Part shown: positions 16,994-27,346 of the stretch, one piece after another
How positions within the stretch are numbered: the stretch's first letter is position 1
How the letters are laid out: the number at the start of each line of letters is the position of its first letter
Translations under genes and position numbers: made by a program
Source of the DNA: Pontibacterium sp049603715
GTDB taxonomy: Bacteria > Pseudomonadota > Gammaproteobacteria > Pseudomonadales > Balneatricaceae
Assembly (NCBI GenBank): GCA_049603715.1
Contig: JBMYSW010000001.1
Span: 62,001 to 126,000 of the forward strand
Length of the DNA stretch: 64,000 nucleotides
Direction: 5' to 3'
Notes under the pieces: generated by a model
Databases searched by the model: none
What the model was told of the DNA's origin: nothing
What the model saw: the letters and a program-made list of their open reading frames with translations, nothing else

Positions 16994-18097
16994 TTAGTGC
17001 GCTGCTTTTTTCATTTCGTGACTAAGCTCAGAGAGTTTATACAGCACTTCTTCACTGGCTTTTTCCATATTGGCTAACTGACGTAAAGCGGTTGAGTAGC
17101 TTTTATCAGAGGCTGCTCTAAGTGCGGCGATGCCGCTGTCATGTACGGCTTTGTGTGGTCCTTCTAAGCCCCTAAATGATGCGAGCTTACTAAACTTTTT
17201 CGCACCGTCCCCGCGGTAATACCACTGACCCAATCGGCAGCCTTGGTGGTCAGCAAATTCATCTATTTTATTGCTACTCTCTTCAAGAAGAACGCGGTAC
17301 ACCTGTAGTTTCCAAACAATGTGGTCCATTTTGACCAGTTGAATAAACCCGTCTTCCGAGGAGTTGGAAATGACGTTGTACATGTTATTTGACAGCGAAA
17401 CCACTTGCTCTGTGGTGGACTGTATCTCCTCAGAGTCGTTACGCACACCATTGCTTTGACTGCCGACATGGCTAATACCCGAGACCACACGGTCCATGCC
17501 TTGATTGATTTCACTAATTAAGCCCGAAATAGAGCTGGTGGCGTCAGCGGAACGTTGGGCTAAAGCGCGCACCTCGTCGGCAACGACTGCAAAGCCACGC
17601 CCTTGTTCACCGGCACGAGCTGCTTCAATTGCGGCATTCAGTGCTAATAGGTTGGTTTGCTCTGAAATACCCTGAATCATATTGATAAAACCGCTGATGC
17701 CGTCGGTAACCGACTTGAGTTGGGCGACGGCATCTGAGAGTGATTGGGTATCGTTACTGATAGCCGCGGTGGTGTCGGAGGTATGGGTGAGCAGTTCGAT
17801 GATGTTGCCCGTTAGCGAAATTGATTCTTTAAAGCTCGATTTATTATCGGTTAATGCGGTGGAGGATTGGGCCAGTTCGCTGCGAATATCTTGGATCATC
17901 ATGGCGGACGATAGCCAAAGCGGCAGCATTTGTTGCGTAAACTCAGATGCTTGGTTGGCTTGAGCTCGTTCGTGCTCGGCAGCGCTGTTCATGTCTGATA
18001 AACGCGCAATATCTTCTTTTAATCGGCGTATTTCTTGGTCTTTTGACTCGACGGTAGACTGCAACTTTGCGATACGTGCACCTGCTCCAAATATCAT
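16994..18097 (-). CDS. Soluble chemoreceptor with CZB domain, paralogue of the convergent gene
   Basis: 367 residues with the same plan as the gene at 15860: an N-terminal coiled coil (about 10-50), the identical tip EQTNLLALNAAIEAARAGE, and a C-terminal CZB domain with MDHIVWKLQVYR, HQGCRLGQWYY and HKAVHDSG. The frame continues upstream to 18142, but the ATG at 18097 has AAAGGA before it and aligns with the start of the paralogue. The two genes face each other with 33 bases between stops, so they look like an inverted duplication whose N-termini have diverged more than the signalling and CZB parts. Confidence 0.92.
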   Translation of the reverse strand: MIFGAGARIAKLQSTVESKDQEIRRLKEDIARLSDMNSAAEHERAQANQASEFTQQMLPLWLSSAMMIQDIRSELAQSSTALTDNKSSFKESISLTGNIIELLTHTSDTTAAISNDTQSLSDAVAQLKSVTDGISGFINMIQGISEQTNLLALNAAIEAARAGEQGRGFAVVADEVRALAQRSADATSSISGLISEINQGMDRVVSGISHVGSQSNGVRNDSEEIQSTTEQVVSLSNNMYNVISNSSEDGFIQLVKMDHIVWKLQVYRVLLEESSNKIDEFADHQGCRLGQWYYRGDGAKKFSKLASFRGLEGPHKAVHDSGIAALRAASDKSYSTALRQLANMEKASEEVLYKLSELSHEMKKAAH

Positions 18098-18195
18098 ATG
18101 CCTAATCCTTTCAAACTGTGAGATCTTTTGAAATAGCGGCAAAACCTTACAAACCTTAAGGATAAATTTATACGGAACCAGGTTGCGAAGAGGCC

Positions 18196-20514
18196 CTATT
18201 GGCTGACAGCTAACAAGCTGGACTGGTGAGGTGATAGCACCACCGCAATACTTTTTGAGGTGGGCGTTTGGCTAAACTCGCCGGCGCTGTTAAGCGGCAC
18301 CAAAGGGTTGGTTTCTGGGTAGTAGGCGGCAATGTTACCTGCAGGGATGCTGTAAGGCACGAGGGTAAAGCCAGCCACTTTTCGCTCTTTTCCGTCCTCC
18401 CATAAGGTTTTGATATCAACCTTATCTCCGGCGCAGTAGCCTAAGCGCGTAATATCTGCGGGGTTGATAAACAACACCTGACGGTTGTTTTTAATGCCAC
18501 GATAACGGTCGTTCATGCCGTAAATGGTGGTGTTGTATTGGTCGTGTGAGCGCAAGGTTTGCAGCACTAAGCTGGTATCACTCAGTAGGTTTTTGCTGCC
18601 TTTGGGCAAAACCGAGTCAGGTAATGCATGGCGGTGGATAACCAGCTTTTGGTTGGGGGTATTCCAACGTCGCTCGCGGGCGCTGTTGCCAAGGTAAAAA
18701 CCACCTTCTTCTTTTATTTTTTGATTAAATCCTTCAAAGCCCGGAATCACCTGGCTGATGTGGTCGCGAATCAAATCGTAGTTCGCAACCAACGCTTGCC
18801 AATTAACGGGTGTATTGCCCAAGGTCGCCTCGGCTATGCCTGCAACTATGACGGGCTCTGAGCGCATCTGTTTACTCAAAGGCTTAAGTACGCCATTGGA
18901 GGCGTGCACCATGCTAAAGGAATCCTCAACGGTGACTTTTTGTTCGCCACTGGCTTGCTGGTCAATGTCGGTACGACCCAAGCACGGCAGAATCAGCGCT
19001 TGTTTGCCGGTAACTAAATGAGAGCGATTGAGTTTCGTGCTGATGTGGACGGTGAGCTCACATTGGCTTAAGGCCTCTTCGGTCACAGCCGTATCCGGTG
19101 TGGCTGCGGCAAAGTTACCGCCCATGGCAATAAATACTTTGACTTGTTTTGCCTGCATGGCACGAATGGTTTCCACCACTGCGTAGCCATGCTGGCGCGG
19201 CGGGGTAAACTGAAAGTGCTCGCCCAGTGCGGTTAAAAAGGCACTGTTGGGCTTTTCGTTAATGCCCATGGTGCGGTCGCCTTGTACATTACTGTGGCCG
19301 CGCACTGGGCAAGCGCCAGCGCCGGTTTTACCTAGGTTGCCCCGTAAGCTCAGCAAGTTCACGATTTCGTGAATGGTTGCGACCGAGTGATGGTGTTGAG
19401 TAATGCCCATAGCCCACGTACAAATCACTCGCTCTGCTTGGCTGTAGCGTTTGGCGATCTCTTCTAAGGTGCTCTGGCTTAGACCCGATTGTTCGCAAAT
19501 AAACGACCAAGGAGTACTGTCGACTTCGGCTAAGTAATCGTCGAGCCCTTGAGTGTGCTGGTGGATAAAGTCGTGGTCAAAGACCGCGCTGCCTTTTGCT
19601 TGAGCTTGGGCTTCGAGGGCGATCAGCGCTTTAACAATGCCCCTTACCAACGCCATATCGCCACCCACCTTAGGTTGAAAGTAACTCGTATGGGTTGGGC
19701 TGTCGCGATTGGTGAGCATCTCGGCAGGGTTTTGTGGGTTTTGAAAGCGCTCCAAGCCGCGCTCTTTGAGCGGGTTAAAGGTGAGCACTTGCCCCCCTCG
19801 GGACACAACGCCGCGTAAAGTTTCAAGCATTCGCGGGTGGTTTGTGCCGGGGTTTTGGCCAAAAACAAAGACCGCATCGGCGTACTCAAAGTCTTCTAAG
19901 GTAACGGTGCCTTTGCCAATGCCAATGCTGCTGGTTAAGGCGTAACCGCTGGCCTCATGACACATGTTTGAGCAGTCGGGAAAGTTATTGGTGCCGTAGG
20001 CACGTACAAACAGCTGGTACAAAAAAGCCGCTTCGTTGCTGGTGCGGCCAGAGGTATAAAACGCCGCTTCGTTAGGGCTGTCGAGCTGGTTTAACGATTG
20101 GGCAATCAGCTCAAAGGCGCTTTTCCACGAGATGGGCTGGTAGCGGTCGGTTGCCCCGTCGTAGACCATAGGCTCGGTTAAGCGGCCTTGATGCTCCAAA
20201 AAGTAATGACTTTGCTGTTTTAGCCAGCTCACCGAATGCTCTTTAAAAAAGCTTGGCCCAACCGTTTTGGCCGTGGCCTCCCAGTTCACCGCTTTTGCAC
20301 CGTTCTCGCAAAACTTAATGGCAGCGGGGTCGTGGCTTTCGCCCCATGCACAGCCGGGGCAATCAAAGCCTTTGTGCTGATTGGTTTTGAGCAATGTCAT
20401 TAGGTTACGAACGGGTTGTTCGCTTTTAAGCCAATGAAACGCCACACTTTTTAGTGCACCCCAACCACCGGCGGGGCCTTGGTAGGGTTTAAAGTCTTTC
20501 ATTGGCTTGCTCAT
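18196..20514 (-). CDS. FdhF/YdeP-family molybdopterin oxidoreductase
   Basis: A 772-residue molybdenum-bis-MGD enzyme related to formate dehydrogenase alpha subunits and YdeP. The N-terminus has only a reduced Cys cluster (C52-P-G-C55), not the full four-Cys motif of FdhF. A Cys in NMCHEASG (C185) is the likely Mo ligand. A C-terminal molydopterin dinucleotide-binding domain includes RSHDQYNTTIYGMNDRYRG. No Tat signal is seen, so it is probably cytoplasmic. It follows fdhD by 66 bases, in line with a need for FdhD sulfuration. The physiological substrate of this subfamily is not settled. Confidence 0.85.
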   Translation of the reverse strand: MSKPMKDFKPYQGPAGGWGALKSVAFHWLKSEQPVRNLMTLLKTNQHKGFDCPGCAWGESHDPAAIKFCENGAKAVNWEATAKTVGPSFFKEHSVSWLKQQSHYFLEHQGRLTEPMVYDGATDRYQPISWKSAFELIAQSLNQLDSPNEAAFYTSGRTSNEAAFLYQLFVRAYGTNNFPDCSNMCHEASGYALTSSIGIGKGTVTLEDFEYADAVFVFGQNPGTNHPRMLETLRGVVSRGGQVLTFNPLKERGLERFQNPQNPAEMLTNRDSPTHTSYFQPKVGGDMALVRGIVKALIALEAQAQAKGSAVFDHDFIHQHTQGLDDYLAEVDSTPWSFICEQSGLSQSTLEEIAKRYSQAERVICTWAMGITQHHHSVATIHEIVNLLSLRGNLGKTGAGACPVRGHSNVQGDRTMGINEKPNSAFLTALGEHFQFTPPRQHGYAVVETIRAMQAKQVKVFIAMGGNFAAATPDTAVTEEALSQCELTVHISTKLNRSHLVTGKQALILPCLGRTDIDQQASGEQKVTVEDSFSMVHASNGVLKPLSKQMRSEPVIVAGIAEATLGNTPVNWQALVANYDLIRDHISQVIPGFEGFNQKIKEEGGFYLGNSARERRWNTPNQKLVIHRHALPDSVLPKGSKNLLSDTSLVLQTLRSHDQYNTTIYGMNDRYRGIKNNRQVLFINPADITRLGYCAGDKVDIKTLWEDGKERKVAGFTLVPYSIPAGNIAAYYPETNPLVPLNSAGEFSQTPTSKSIAVVLSPHQSSLLAVSQ

Positions 20515-20580
20515 AACACGGGCTCTTTTGTTGTTATTGGGGCGATATTTAGGTTTGTCGATTTTGGTGCGATAAACGAG

Positions 20581-21354
20581 CTAGTCGGCAGGGGAGTAAA
20601 CCCTTGGGCCATCGTACTTGGTTAAATGGATCAGTGCCAAACGGCTTTTGCGCGCTTGCGCAACGGCAAGCTGACTTGGCGATGCGAGGTGAACCAACCC
20701 AGCCAAACCCGCTAGCACGGCCTTTTGAACCAGCTCGGTACTGCATCGGCTCGACATCAATACATAGTAACCTGCAAGGTCGCCAAGCTGTGTTAAGCCA
20801 TATCCAATCACTTTGTCTAAGGCGTTATGGCGACCAATGTCTTCGCGGGCGGCAACTACTTCGCCTTGAGGGCTTATTAATAGCGCACAGTGCAAGCCAC
20901 CCATTTGCTGACCGAGTGTTTGATATTGGGGTAAAAGCTCACGCCATTGATTTAGTAGCTTCGCACTCGGCAGAGGTGATGGTGGCAGTGTGGGTAAGGG
21001 CGGAAAAGCCTGTGCCAGCGTCTCACTGCCACATAAGCCACACCCTGAATTACCCAAACGCTGAACTTGACGCTGTTTGTATTGGCTGAGTTGACGTGGC
21101 GATAGCTCAATATCAAGGGTTAGGGGGGCGATGTCGAAACCAGAAAAGCCCGCTAGGTCAGGTGTCGTGCAAATATGAATATCCCTGATTTGATTCGGCT
21201 CGTCGATGAGTCGTTCACTGCAGGCAAAACCATAAGCAAAGTCGGTGAGGTGTTGGTTGGTGACCATCATTACCGCATGGCTCAAGCCGTTTACGGTAAC
21301 GGCCACGGGGGTTTCGTTTACGAGGCTGTTGGCGTCAGGGCAAGGCGAGTGCAT
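20581..21354 (-). CDS. fdhD: Formate dehydrogenase accessory sulfurtransferase FdhD
   Basis: Transfers sulfur from IscS to the molybdenum cofactor of formate-dehydrogenase-type enzymes. 257 residues with the key motif GCGLCG (Cys105 and Cys108) and the conserved segments REDIGRHNALDKVIG and SSRCSTELVQKA. It lies upstream of, and on the same strand as, the YdeP-like molybdoenzyme, which is the probable client. Confidence 0.94.
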   Translation of the reverse strand: MHSPCPDANSLVNETPVAVTVNGLSHAVMMVTNQHLTDFAYGFACSERLIDEPNQIRDIHICTTPDLAGFSGFDIAPLTLDIELSPRQLSQYKQRQVQRLGNSGCGLCGSETLAQAFPPLPTLPPSPLPSAKLLNQWRELLPQYQTLGQQMGGLHCALLISPQGEVVAAREDIGRHNALDKVIGYGLTQLGDLAGYYVLMSSRCSTELVQKAVLAGLAGLVHLASPSQLAVAQARKSRLALIHLTKYDGPRVYSPAD

Positions 21355-21416
21355 AGTATTGAGGGCTCAGGTTTTAAGTGTCTTGGCACACTCTATCTTA
21401 TTGCCGATATGAAGAG

Positions 21417-21439
21417 AACAGGCCCGCAAGGGGCCTGTT
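21417..21439 (-). terminator. Terminator after the MFS gene
   Basis: A 9-bp stem (AACAGGCCC and GGGCCTGTT) with a 5-base loop lies downstream of the exporter gene on the minus strand and just upstream of fdhD. The tail on that strand is only pyrimidine-rich. Confidence 0.5.
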
Positions 21440-21471
21440 TGTGATGTTGCTGTTGTCATTCAAATACGCCT

Positions 21472-22677
21472 TTAGGCTTCACGTGCTGCTAAGTCATTCT
21501 CTAGCAGGGGTTGTGTGGCAAAGAGCTTACGCATCACTAAGCCAGCGGTCGCGCAGGTGAAGAGCACACAGACGGTTGGCAGGGGTGTGCCGTCGCCAAA
21601 GATACCCACAAGGCTGCCACTAAGACCGCCAGCGGCAAAGCCAATGGCGCCTAACAAGGCGGTGGCTGTTGCAGCGTTGTGTGGAAAGTACTCGGCGGTG
21701 CAGGCCATGCTGTTTGAGAACACAAAACCCATAGCGCCAATAAACACCATGATAAGTGCAACGAACACATAAACCGGAAGCTCATAGCCCAGCATCACCG
21801 TGGTGAACAACACCGCACCGGCGCTCCATTGAATCAACTGACCTAGGGTCATAAGCTGGCGTGAACTATGCGTTGAAAGCTTACGAATGTTAATGCGGTT
21901 TGCCGCAATTAAGGTCACCACGTTAAGGCCAAAGACAAAAGGATAGATCTGCTCTGACATGCCGTAGTGGCCCATGTAGATGCTTGGCGAACCTGTGATA
22001 AAGGCGAACATACCGGCGCTCGCAAACGCCTGAGCCAAGATAAACGACAGTGCATCACGGTGGGTGAGTACCATCAGGTAGCGTTTTACGGGCGATACTT
22101 TATCTGTGTGTACGACCCGTGTTTCGGGCAAGCTGCGGTACATAAAAAAGACCAAGAACAGCGCGTATGCGCCTAGCAGCACAAAAATAAACTGCCAGTC
22201 GAGGGCTTTGAGAATCAGTAAGCCGATAAAAGGTGCTACCAATGGTGCAATCATCATGAGTACACCAATGTTGCCTAGGTGCTTGGCACTCTCTTTACCG
22301 CTACTAATGTCGCGAATAACAGCGGTTGAGTTGATCACCGCAATACCGCCACCAAAGGCTTGAATGGCACGAAAAATTAACAAGCTTTCAAGTGATTGGA
22401 ACAGCACGATGCCGGCAGAGCCTAAGATGAAGAGGCTTAAACCGGTAAAGATAGCGGTGCGACGACCAAAATGGTCAGAGTAGGGGCCGCCAATCAGTTG
22501 GCCAAGGGCAAAACCGCCCAAAAAGACACTGATAGAAAGCTCTACGTCGTGAACGCTGGAGTCAATGGCACCTGCAATGGCTGGAATCGCGGGTAAGTAG
22601 GCATCAATGGCCAAGGGAGCCATGGCGGTGAGCGCCGCCAGCATGATGATGTATTTACCAATAGAGGTGTTGCTCAT
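21472..22677 (-). CDS. MFS drug exporter, Bcr/CflA family
   Basis: A 401-residue 12-TM major facilitator. The motif-A-like loop is GGPYSDHFGRRTAIFTG between TM2 and TM3, and the N-terminal TM reads MAPLAIDAYLPAIPAIA, both typical of the Bcr/CflA (bicyclomycin, chloramphenicol) branch. The frame extends 8 codons upstream, but the ATG at 22677 has AAGGAT in the right place. Actual substrates cannot be read from the sequence. Confidence 0.88.
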   Translation of the reverse strand: MSNTSIGKYIIMLAALTAMAPLAIDAYLPAIPAIAGAIDSSVHDVELSISVFLGGFALGQLIGGPYSDHFGRRTAIFTGLSLFILGSAGIVLFQSLESLLIFRAIQAFGGGIAVINSTAVIRDISSGKESAKHLGNIGVLMMIAPLVAPFIGLLILKALDWQFIFVLLGAYALFLVFFMYRSLPETRVVHTDKVSPVKRYLMVLTHRDALSFILAQAFASAGMFAFITGSPSIYMGHYGMSEQIYPFVFGLNVVTLIAANRINIRKLSTHSSRQLMTLGQLIQWSAGAVLFTTVMLGYELPVYVFVALIMVFIGAMGFVFSNSMACTAEYFPHNAATATALLGAIGFAAGGLSGSLVGIFGDGTPLPTVCVLFTCATAGLVMRKLFATQPLLENDLAAREA

Positions 22678-22746
22678 AAAACTATCCTTACAGCCGAACA
22701 AAACGTTGGCTGTGCTAAAGGGGGGATGACCCCCTTTGGGTTTGAA

Positions 22747-24201
22747 TTAACCTTGATCGGGGATCGGCCCTCCCAAGGCTTGGTACAAGTCGACACTGGC
22801 GTTAAGCAGCTCGTAGCGGCTGGTCAGGTACGCCAACTGAGCAGAAATCCACGCCTTTTTTACGGCTAGGGCCACAATGGGGGCGGTCTCGCCGAGTTCA
22901 AGACGGCTTTGCTCTTGTTGGTACAAGCGGTTTTGGTTATTGAGCAGCTTAACTTGGTTGCGCCACTGCTGCTTTTGGCTGTCGTAGCTGGCAAGGGCGT
23001 CTTGGGTTTCTTTAAACGCGGTGTATACCTGCTGTCGATAAGCCACTTCGGTGCTTTCGTAGCCTAGTTGTCCTGCAGCCTGTTGTGCTTCGATATTGCC
23101 ATTATCAAACACCACAGCCGACGCGTTAGCGGCTAGGTTCCAAAAAATGGCAGGTGCGCTGATAAAGTCGCCCAAAGCCGCACTTTGCAACCCTAACTGG
23201 CTGGTAAGTGCAAAGTTGGGTAGGTGCGCGCGGTTGCTTACGCTAGCTTGTGCAAAGGCTGCGTCCATATCGGCCTGTGCCAGTTTGATATCTGGACGGC
23301 GAGCAATCAGCTCTGAAGGTAAGCCGGGAAAAGCCCACGGAATATCAAGCTTATCTAGCGCGGTTTCGCCTAGCTCAACGCCTTTTACATAGTCGTTGGG
23401 CGAGCGGCCTAACAAGTAGGCTAAGGCGCGCTGGTTAGCGGCATAGTTGGCGCGGGCAATAATCAGCTGGTTATCAATGGCGATATTGTCGAGGTTTGCC
23501 TCGGTTAACGCATCAGTGGTGTCGTAACCCAAGTTCACTTGGTCGCGGGTTGCGGCCAGTGTGTCGACCGCAACTTCTTTTAATGCTCGCAGCGCACTTA
23601 GCTGCGCTTGGCTGTATTTGGTCGCGTAAAACGCCCGTGCAATGGCAGTGGTCAATGTGAGTTGTGCCGATTGCGCATTGGCGGCAGCGGCGCGAATGTT
23701 CGCCGCTTGAGCATCTTCTTGTGCTGCTTTGGTGCCCCAAATATCAAGGGTGTAACTTACGTTGCCAGCCAGTTGCAGGTTGTTGTAAGTCGCGCTGCTA
23801 CCGACAGGGTAAGCCGGCTCGCTGGTGTTAATGCGGCTCGCACCCGTACCAACGGATACCTGAGCCCCGTTAAGTGCACGAACCGTGCGTAACCCTTGCT
23901 CTGCCGACTGAATGCGTAGCTGTGCTTGCCTTAACGTCAGGTTATTGCTGATACCCTCGTTAATTAGCGCTGCTAAGGCTGGGTCACTAAAGCCATGGTT
24001 GAGTTGTACCTCGGCGTTAGGGCTAGCAATGGTGACACTGGCCACATAGTCTTGCTCAGTCCATGCGCTGGGTAGTTCAGGGCCTTGTGTTTGCTTTACC
24101 TCAACCGGCGCACAGGCACTAATGGCCAGTGCCAGCACCGAGATGGCACCAAAGTGACGAGACTTTTGTGCTGTTGAGGTGGAACGAAACAACTTAGTCA
24201 T
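22747..24201 (-). CDS. Outer membrane efflux lipoprotein, OprM/NodT family
   Basis: 484 residues with a lipoprotein signal and lipobox LAISAC (Cys near 30). Two TolC-type repeats follow, containing RPDIKLAQADMDAAFAQA. It is the last gene of a three-gene adaptor-pump-channel operon and overlaps the pump gene by 8 bases. Confidence 0.92.
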   Translation of the reverse strand: MTKLFRSTSTAQKSRHFGAISVLALAISACAPVEVKQTQGPELPSAWTEQDYVASVTIASPNAEVQLNHGFSDPALAALINEGISNNLTLRQAQLRIQSAEQGLRTVRALNGAQVSVGTGASRINTSEPAYPVGSSATYNNLQLAGNVSYTLDIWGTKAAQEDAQAANIRAAAANAQSAQLTLTTAIARAFYATKYSQAQLSALRALKEVAVDTLAATRDQVNLGYDTTDALTEANLDNIAIDNQLIIARANYAANQRALAYLLGRSPNDYVKGVELGETALDKLDIPWAFPGLPSELIARRPDIKLAQADMDAAFAQASVSNRAHLPNFALTSQLGLQSAALGDFISAPAIFWNLAANASAVVFDNGNIEAQQAAGQLGYESTEVAYRQQVYTAFKETQDALASYDSQKQQWRNQVKLLNNQNRLYQQEQSRLELGETAPIVALAVKKAWISAQLAYLTSRYELLNASVDLYQALGGPIPDQG

Positions 24202-27200
24202 GTTTAGACTCCTGTAACGTCGCTTGTTCTGCAGTGGTAGGCGCTTTGATGGTTAAGCGGGCTACCCAAGTGAAAAACAAAGGAATAAAAAAGATCGCTA
24301 AAAAGGTCGCTGCGATCATGCCACCAATGACTCCGGTGCCGATGGCTATTCGGCTGGATGCACCTGCACCCGAGCTTAGGGCTAACGGGATAACACCTAG
24401 GGTAAATGCCAAAGATGTCATAATAATTGGGCGTAAACGCTGGCGTGCGGCGTGCACGGTGGCTTCGACAATGGCTTCGCCTTCGCGGATTTTTTGTAGC
24501 GCAAACTCCACAATCAAAATCGCGTTTTTCGCCGACAAGCCAATGAGCGTCAAAATACCTACTTGGAAGTAAATATCGTTACTCAAACCTCGTAAGTGGA
24601 TTGCGATTAAGGCGCCAAATACAGCGAAAGGCACGGCCGTTAATACAGCGACAGGCACTAACCAGCGCTCGTACTGCGCTGCCAAGATCAAGAACACCAA
24701 GATAATGCCGTAGACAAAGGCGAGGTTGCCCGACTGAGCCGCTGCTTTTTCTTGGTACGCAGAGCCAATCCAGCCCAAGGTGTAACCCTCTGGCAAGGTT
24801 TCTGCCGCTAGGCGCTCAAAAGCTTCGAGTGCTTGGCCTGAGCTGTAACCCGGTGCTGGCTCACCAAACATTTTGGCGGCCGAGAACAGGTTAAAGCGAT
24901 CGGCCACGTCTGAGCCAGTAATACGCTTGAGCTCAATCAATGTGCTTAGTGGCACTTGCTCGCCAGTGCTGCTGCGAACAAACGAGCGCTGCAAGTCTGC
25001 TGGGCGCTCACGGAAGTCGGCATCGGCTTGCAGTGTGACCTGGAAGGTACGACCTTGCAGGTTAAAGTCGTTGATGTACATACCACCAAAACTTGCCTGA
25101 ATGGCCGAGTAGAGCGCATCAAGGGTCACACCCATGGCGTAGGCTTTATCAAAGTTCACCTCCATTTCGTACTGAGGCACGTAGGTTTGAAGTGTGGTAC
25201 GCACTTGGGTAAGTGCTGGCTCTTGCGCCGCTGCGGCAACCAGTTTATCGATATGCCCGCTCATCACCGACAACTTATCGCCCACGCGGTTTTGTACAAA
25301 CACCTCAAAGCCGCCGGTATTACTCATGCCCGAAATAGGCGGTGGCGTAATAGGAATTACAAAGCTCTCACCAAAGCCTGCAGTTGCACCAAAGATTTGG
25401 CCAGCAACGGCTTCAGCGCTTTGGTTAGGCAATGGGCGTTCGCTCCAAGGTTTTAGCGTCACAAAGGCCGCGCCAGAGTCTGTTTTGTTGGTGAAGGTTT
25501 GAAAGTCAAAACCAGCAAACGCAGTAATGTGGTCCACATTTGGGTTTGCGAGTACGGCCTCGGTAATCTTGTCGCGCTCTTCAATCGAACGGCTAAGGGA
25601 AGACGCCGGCGGCAAGTAGTTAAGCACAAACAAGTAACCTTGGTCTTCAGGTGGCACCAAGCTGCTCGGAATGGTTTGGTACATTTTCCATGTGATACCA
25701 ATCATACCCGCAAACAAGATCACCGCGATTAAGCTAAAGCGAATAACCAACTGAACACCGCGGCTAAAGCCGTTAGTCAGTGCGTCAAAACCTTTGTTAA
25801 ACCAAGCGAAAGGGCCAGATTTAGCATGCGAGTGAGGCTTAAGCAGAGTCGCACAAAGAGCCGGCGTTAGCGTCAGTGCCACAATGCCCGAAATGGTCAC
25901 CGAGATAACAATGGTGATGGCAAACTGCTTGTACATCTGTCCGCTTAGGCCGCCCAAGAAGGCTACTGGAATAAATACCGCACCAAGCACCAATACAATG
26001 GCAATCACTGGGCCGGTAATTTCTCGCATGGCTTCAACGGTGGCTTCTTTGGCGCTCAGTGCTTTTTCGGTCATCAAGCGTTCAACGTTTTCCACCACGA
26101 TAATGGCGTCGTCCACCACAATACCAATGGCCAATATAAGACCGAATAGCGTGAGTAGGTTGATCGAAAAGCCAAGGGCATACATACCCGCAAAGGTACC
26201 AATAATGGATACAGGTACTGCGAGTAGAGGAATAAGCGTGGCGCGCCAGTTTTGCAGGAAGACGAGTACTACCACCACCACAAGTAACATGGCTTCGGCA
26301 AAGGTTTTCATTACCTCTTGAATGGAGATACGCACAAACTGGGTAGTATCAAACGGAATGCTGTACTTCAAACCTTCTGGAAAGCGTTCTGCTTTTTCGT
26401 CGAGCAAGACTTTGATTTTTTCTGCGGTTTCGAGGGCGTTAGCACCCGGCTGCAAAAAGATACCAATCGGTACAGTGGCCAAGCCGTCGTAGGTTGCGTC
26501 AAAGTTGTAAGCTTGCGAGCCAAGCTCAACGCGTGCCACATCTTTTAAGTGCAAGCTGCTGCCATTGCTATCGGTACGCAGCACGATGTTTTCAAAGCTT
26601 TCTACATCTGCCAAGCGGCCTTGGCCAATGAGGCTGTAGGTATAAGCTTGCGGGTTGCTCATTGGCTCTTGCGCAAGGCGACCACTGGCATATTGGCTGT
26701 TTTGGGCGCGAATCGCGGCAGCGACTTCGTTGGCGCTTAAGTCATATTGCACCAACTTTTCAGGGTCAAACCAAATGCGCATAGCGTAGTTTTTTGCGCC
26801 AAACTGGACCACTTGACCAACACCCGGAATACGGTTGAGGTCGTCGACGATGTTTAACAGCGAGTAGTTAGCGATAAACAAGGTGTCTTGCTGGTTGTTT
26901 TCGGAGTAAAGGCTCACCACCTGCAAAATACTGGCAGAGCGTTTGGCAACGTTAACCCCTTGGGCCTGAACGGCTGCGGGCAAGCGCGAAAGTGCCGACT
27001 GAACGCGGTTGTTAACATCAGTGGTGGCCTTATCAACATCGGTGCCAATATCAAAGGTCGCCGTAATGGATAGCGAACCACTCGATGACGCTGAGCTTGA
27101 GATATACAGCATGTTATCCACGCCGTTAATCGCTTGCTCTAACGGCGAGGCTACCGACTCAGAAAGTGTTTCGGCACTGGCGCCTGGGTAGGTCGTAGAA

Positions 27201-27337
27201 ACCGTGACTTGTGGCGGCACAATTTCTGGGTACTGCGCAACCGGTAAGCCCTGAATGGCCAAGTAACCTGCCAGCATAATGACCAGCGAGAGTACGCCGG
27301 CAAATACGGGGCGATGAACAAAGAATTTAGAGAACAT
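24194..27337 (-). CDS. RND multidrug efflux permease, HAE1 (AcrB-like) family
   Basis: 1047 residues, the normal AcrB length. The N-terminus MFSKFFVHRPVFAGVLSLV is classic for this family. The TM4 proton-relay pair lies in GIVVDDAIIVVENVER and the pore-domain motif FDIGTDVDKATTDVNNRV is present. It exports hydrophobic drugs or solvents from the inner membrane and periplasm using the proton gradient. The adaptor lies 9 bases upstream and the channel overlaps downstream. A divergent TetR gene and an operator at 28522 suggest local repression. Confidence 0.96.
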   Translation of the reverse strand: MFSKFFVHRPVFAGVLSLVIMLAGYLAIQGLPVAQYPEIVPPQVTVSTTYPGASAETLSESVASPLEQAINGVDNMLYISSSASSSGSLSITATFDIGTDVDKATTDVNNRVQSALSRLPAAVQAQGVNVAKRSASILQVVSLYSENNQQDTLFIANYSLLNIVDDLNRIPGVGQVVQFGAKNYAMRIWFDPEKLVQYDLSANEVAAAIRAQNSQYASGRLAQEPMSNPQAYTYSLIGQGRLADVESFENIVLRTDSNGSSLHLKDVARVELGSQAYNFDATYDGLATVPIGIFLQPGANALETAEKIKVLLDEKAERFPEGLKYSIPFDTTQFVRISIQEVMKTFAEAMLLVVVVVLVFLQNWRATLIPLLAVPVSIIGTFAGMYALGFSINLLTLFGLILAIGIVVDDAIIVVENVERLMTEKALSAKEATVEAMREITGPVIAIVLVLGAVFIPVAFLGGLSGQMYKQFAITIVISVTISGIVALTLTPALCATLLKPHSHAKSGPFAWFNKGFDALTNGFSRGVQLVIRFSLIAVILFAGMIGITWKMYQTIPSSLVPPEDQGYLFVLNYLPPASSLSRSIEERDKITEAVLANPNVDHITAFAGFDFQTFTNKTDSGAAFVTLKPWSERPLPNQSAEAVAGQIFGATAGFGESFVIPITPPPISGMSNTGGFEVFVQNRVGDKLSVMSGHIDKLVAAAAQEPALTQVRTTLQTYVPQYEMEVNFDKAYAMGVTLDALYSAIQASFGGMYINDFNLQGRTFQVTLQADADFRERPADLQRSFVRSSTGEQVPLSTLIELKRITGSDVADRFNLFSAAKMFGEPAPGYSSGQALEAFERLAAETLPEGYTLGWIGSAYQEKAAAQSGNLAFVYGIILVFLILAAQYERWLVPVAVLTAVPFAVFGALIAIHLRGLSNDIYFQVGILTLIGLSAKNAILIVEFALQKIREGEAIVEATVHAARQRLRPIIMTSLAFTLGVIPLALSSGAGASSRIAIGTGVIGGMIAATFLAIFFIPLFFTWVARLTIKAPTTAEQATLQESKHD

Positions 27338-27346
27338 AAACAGCCC

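Noticed and set aside
20604..21089. 161-codon frame opposite fdhD
   Set aside because: It lies entirely antisense to the well-supported fdhD gene and has no recognisable motif.
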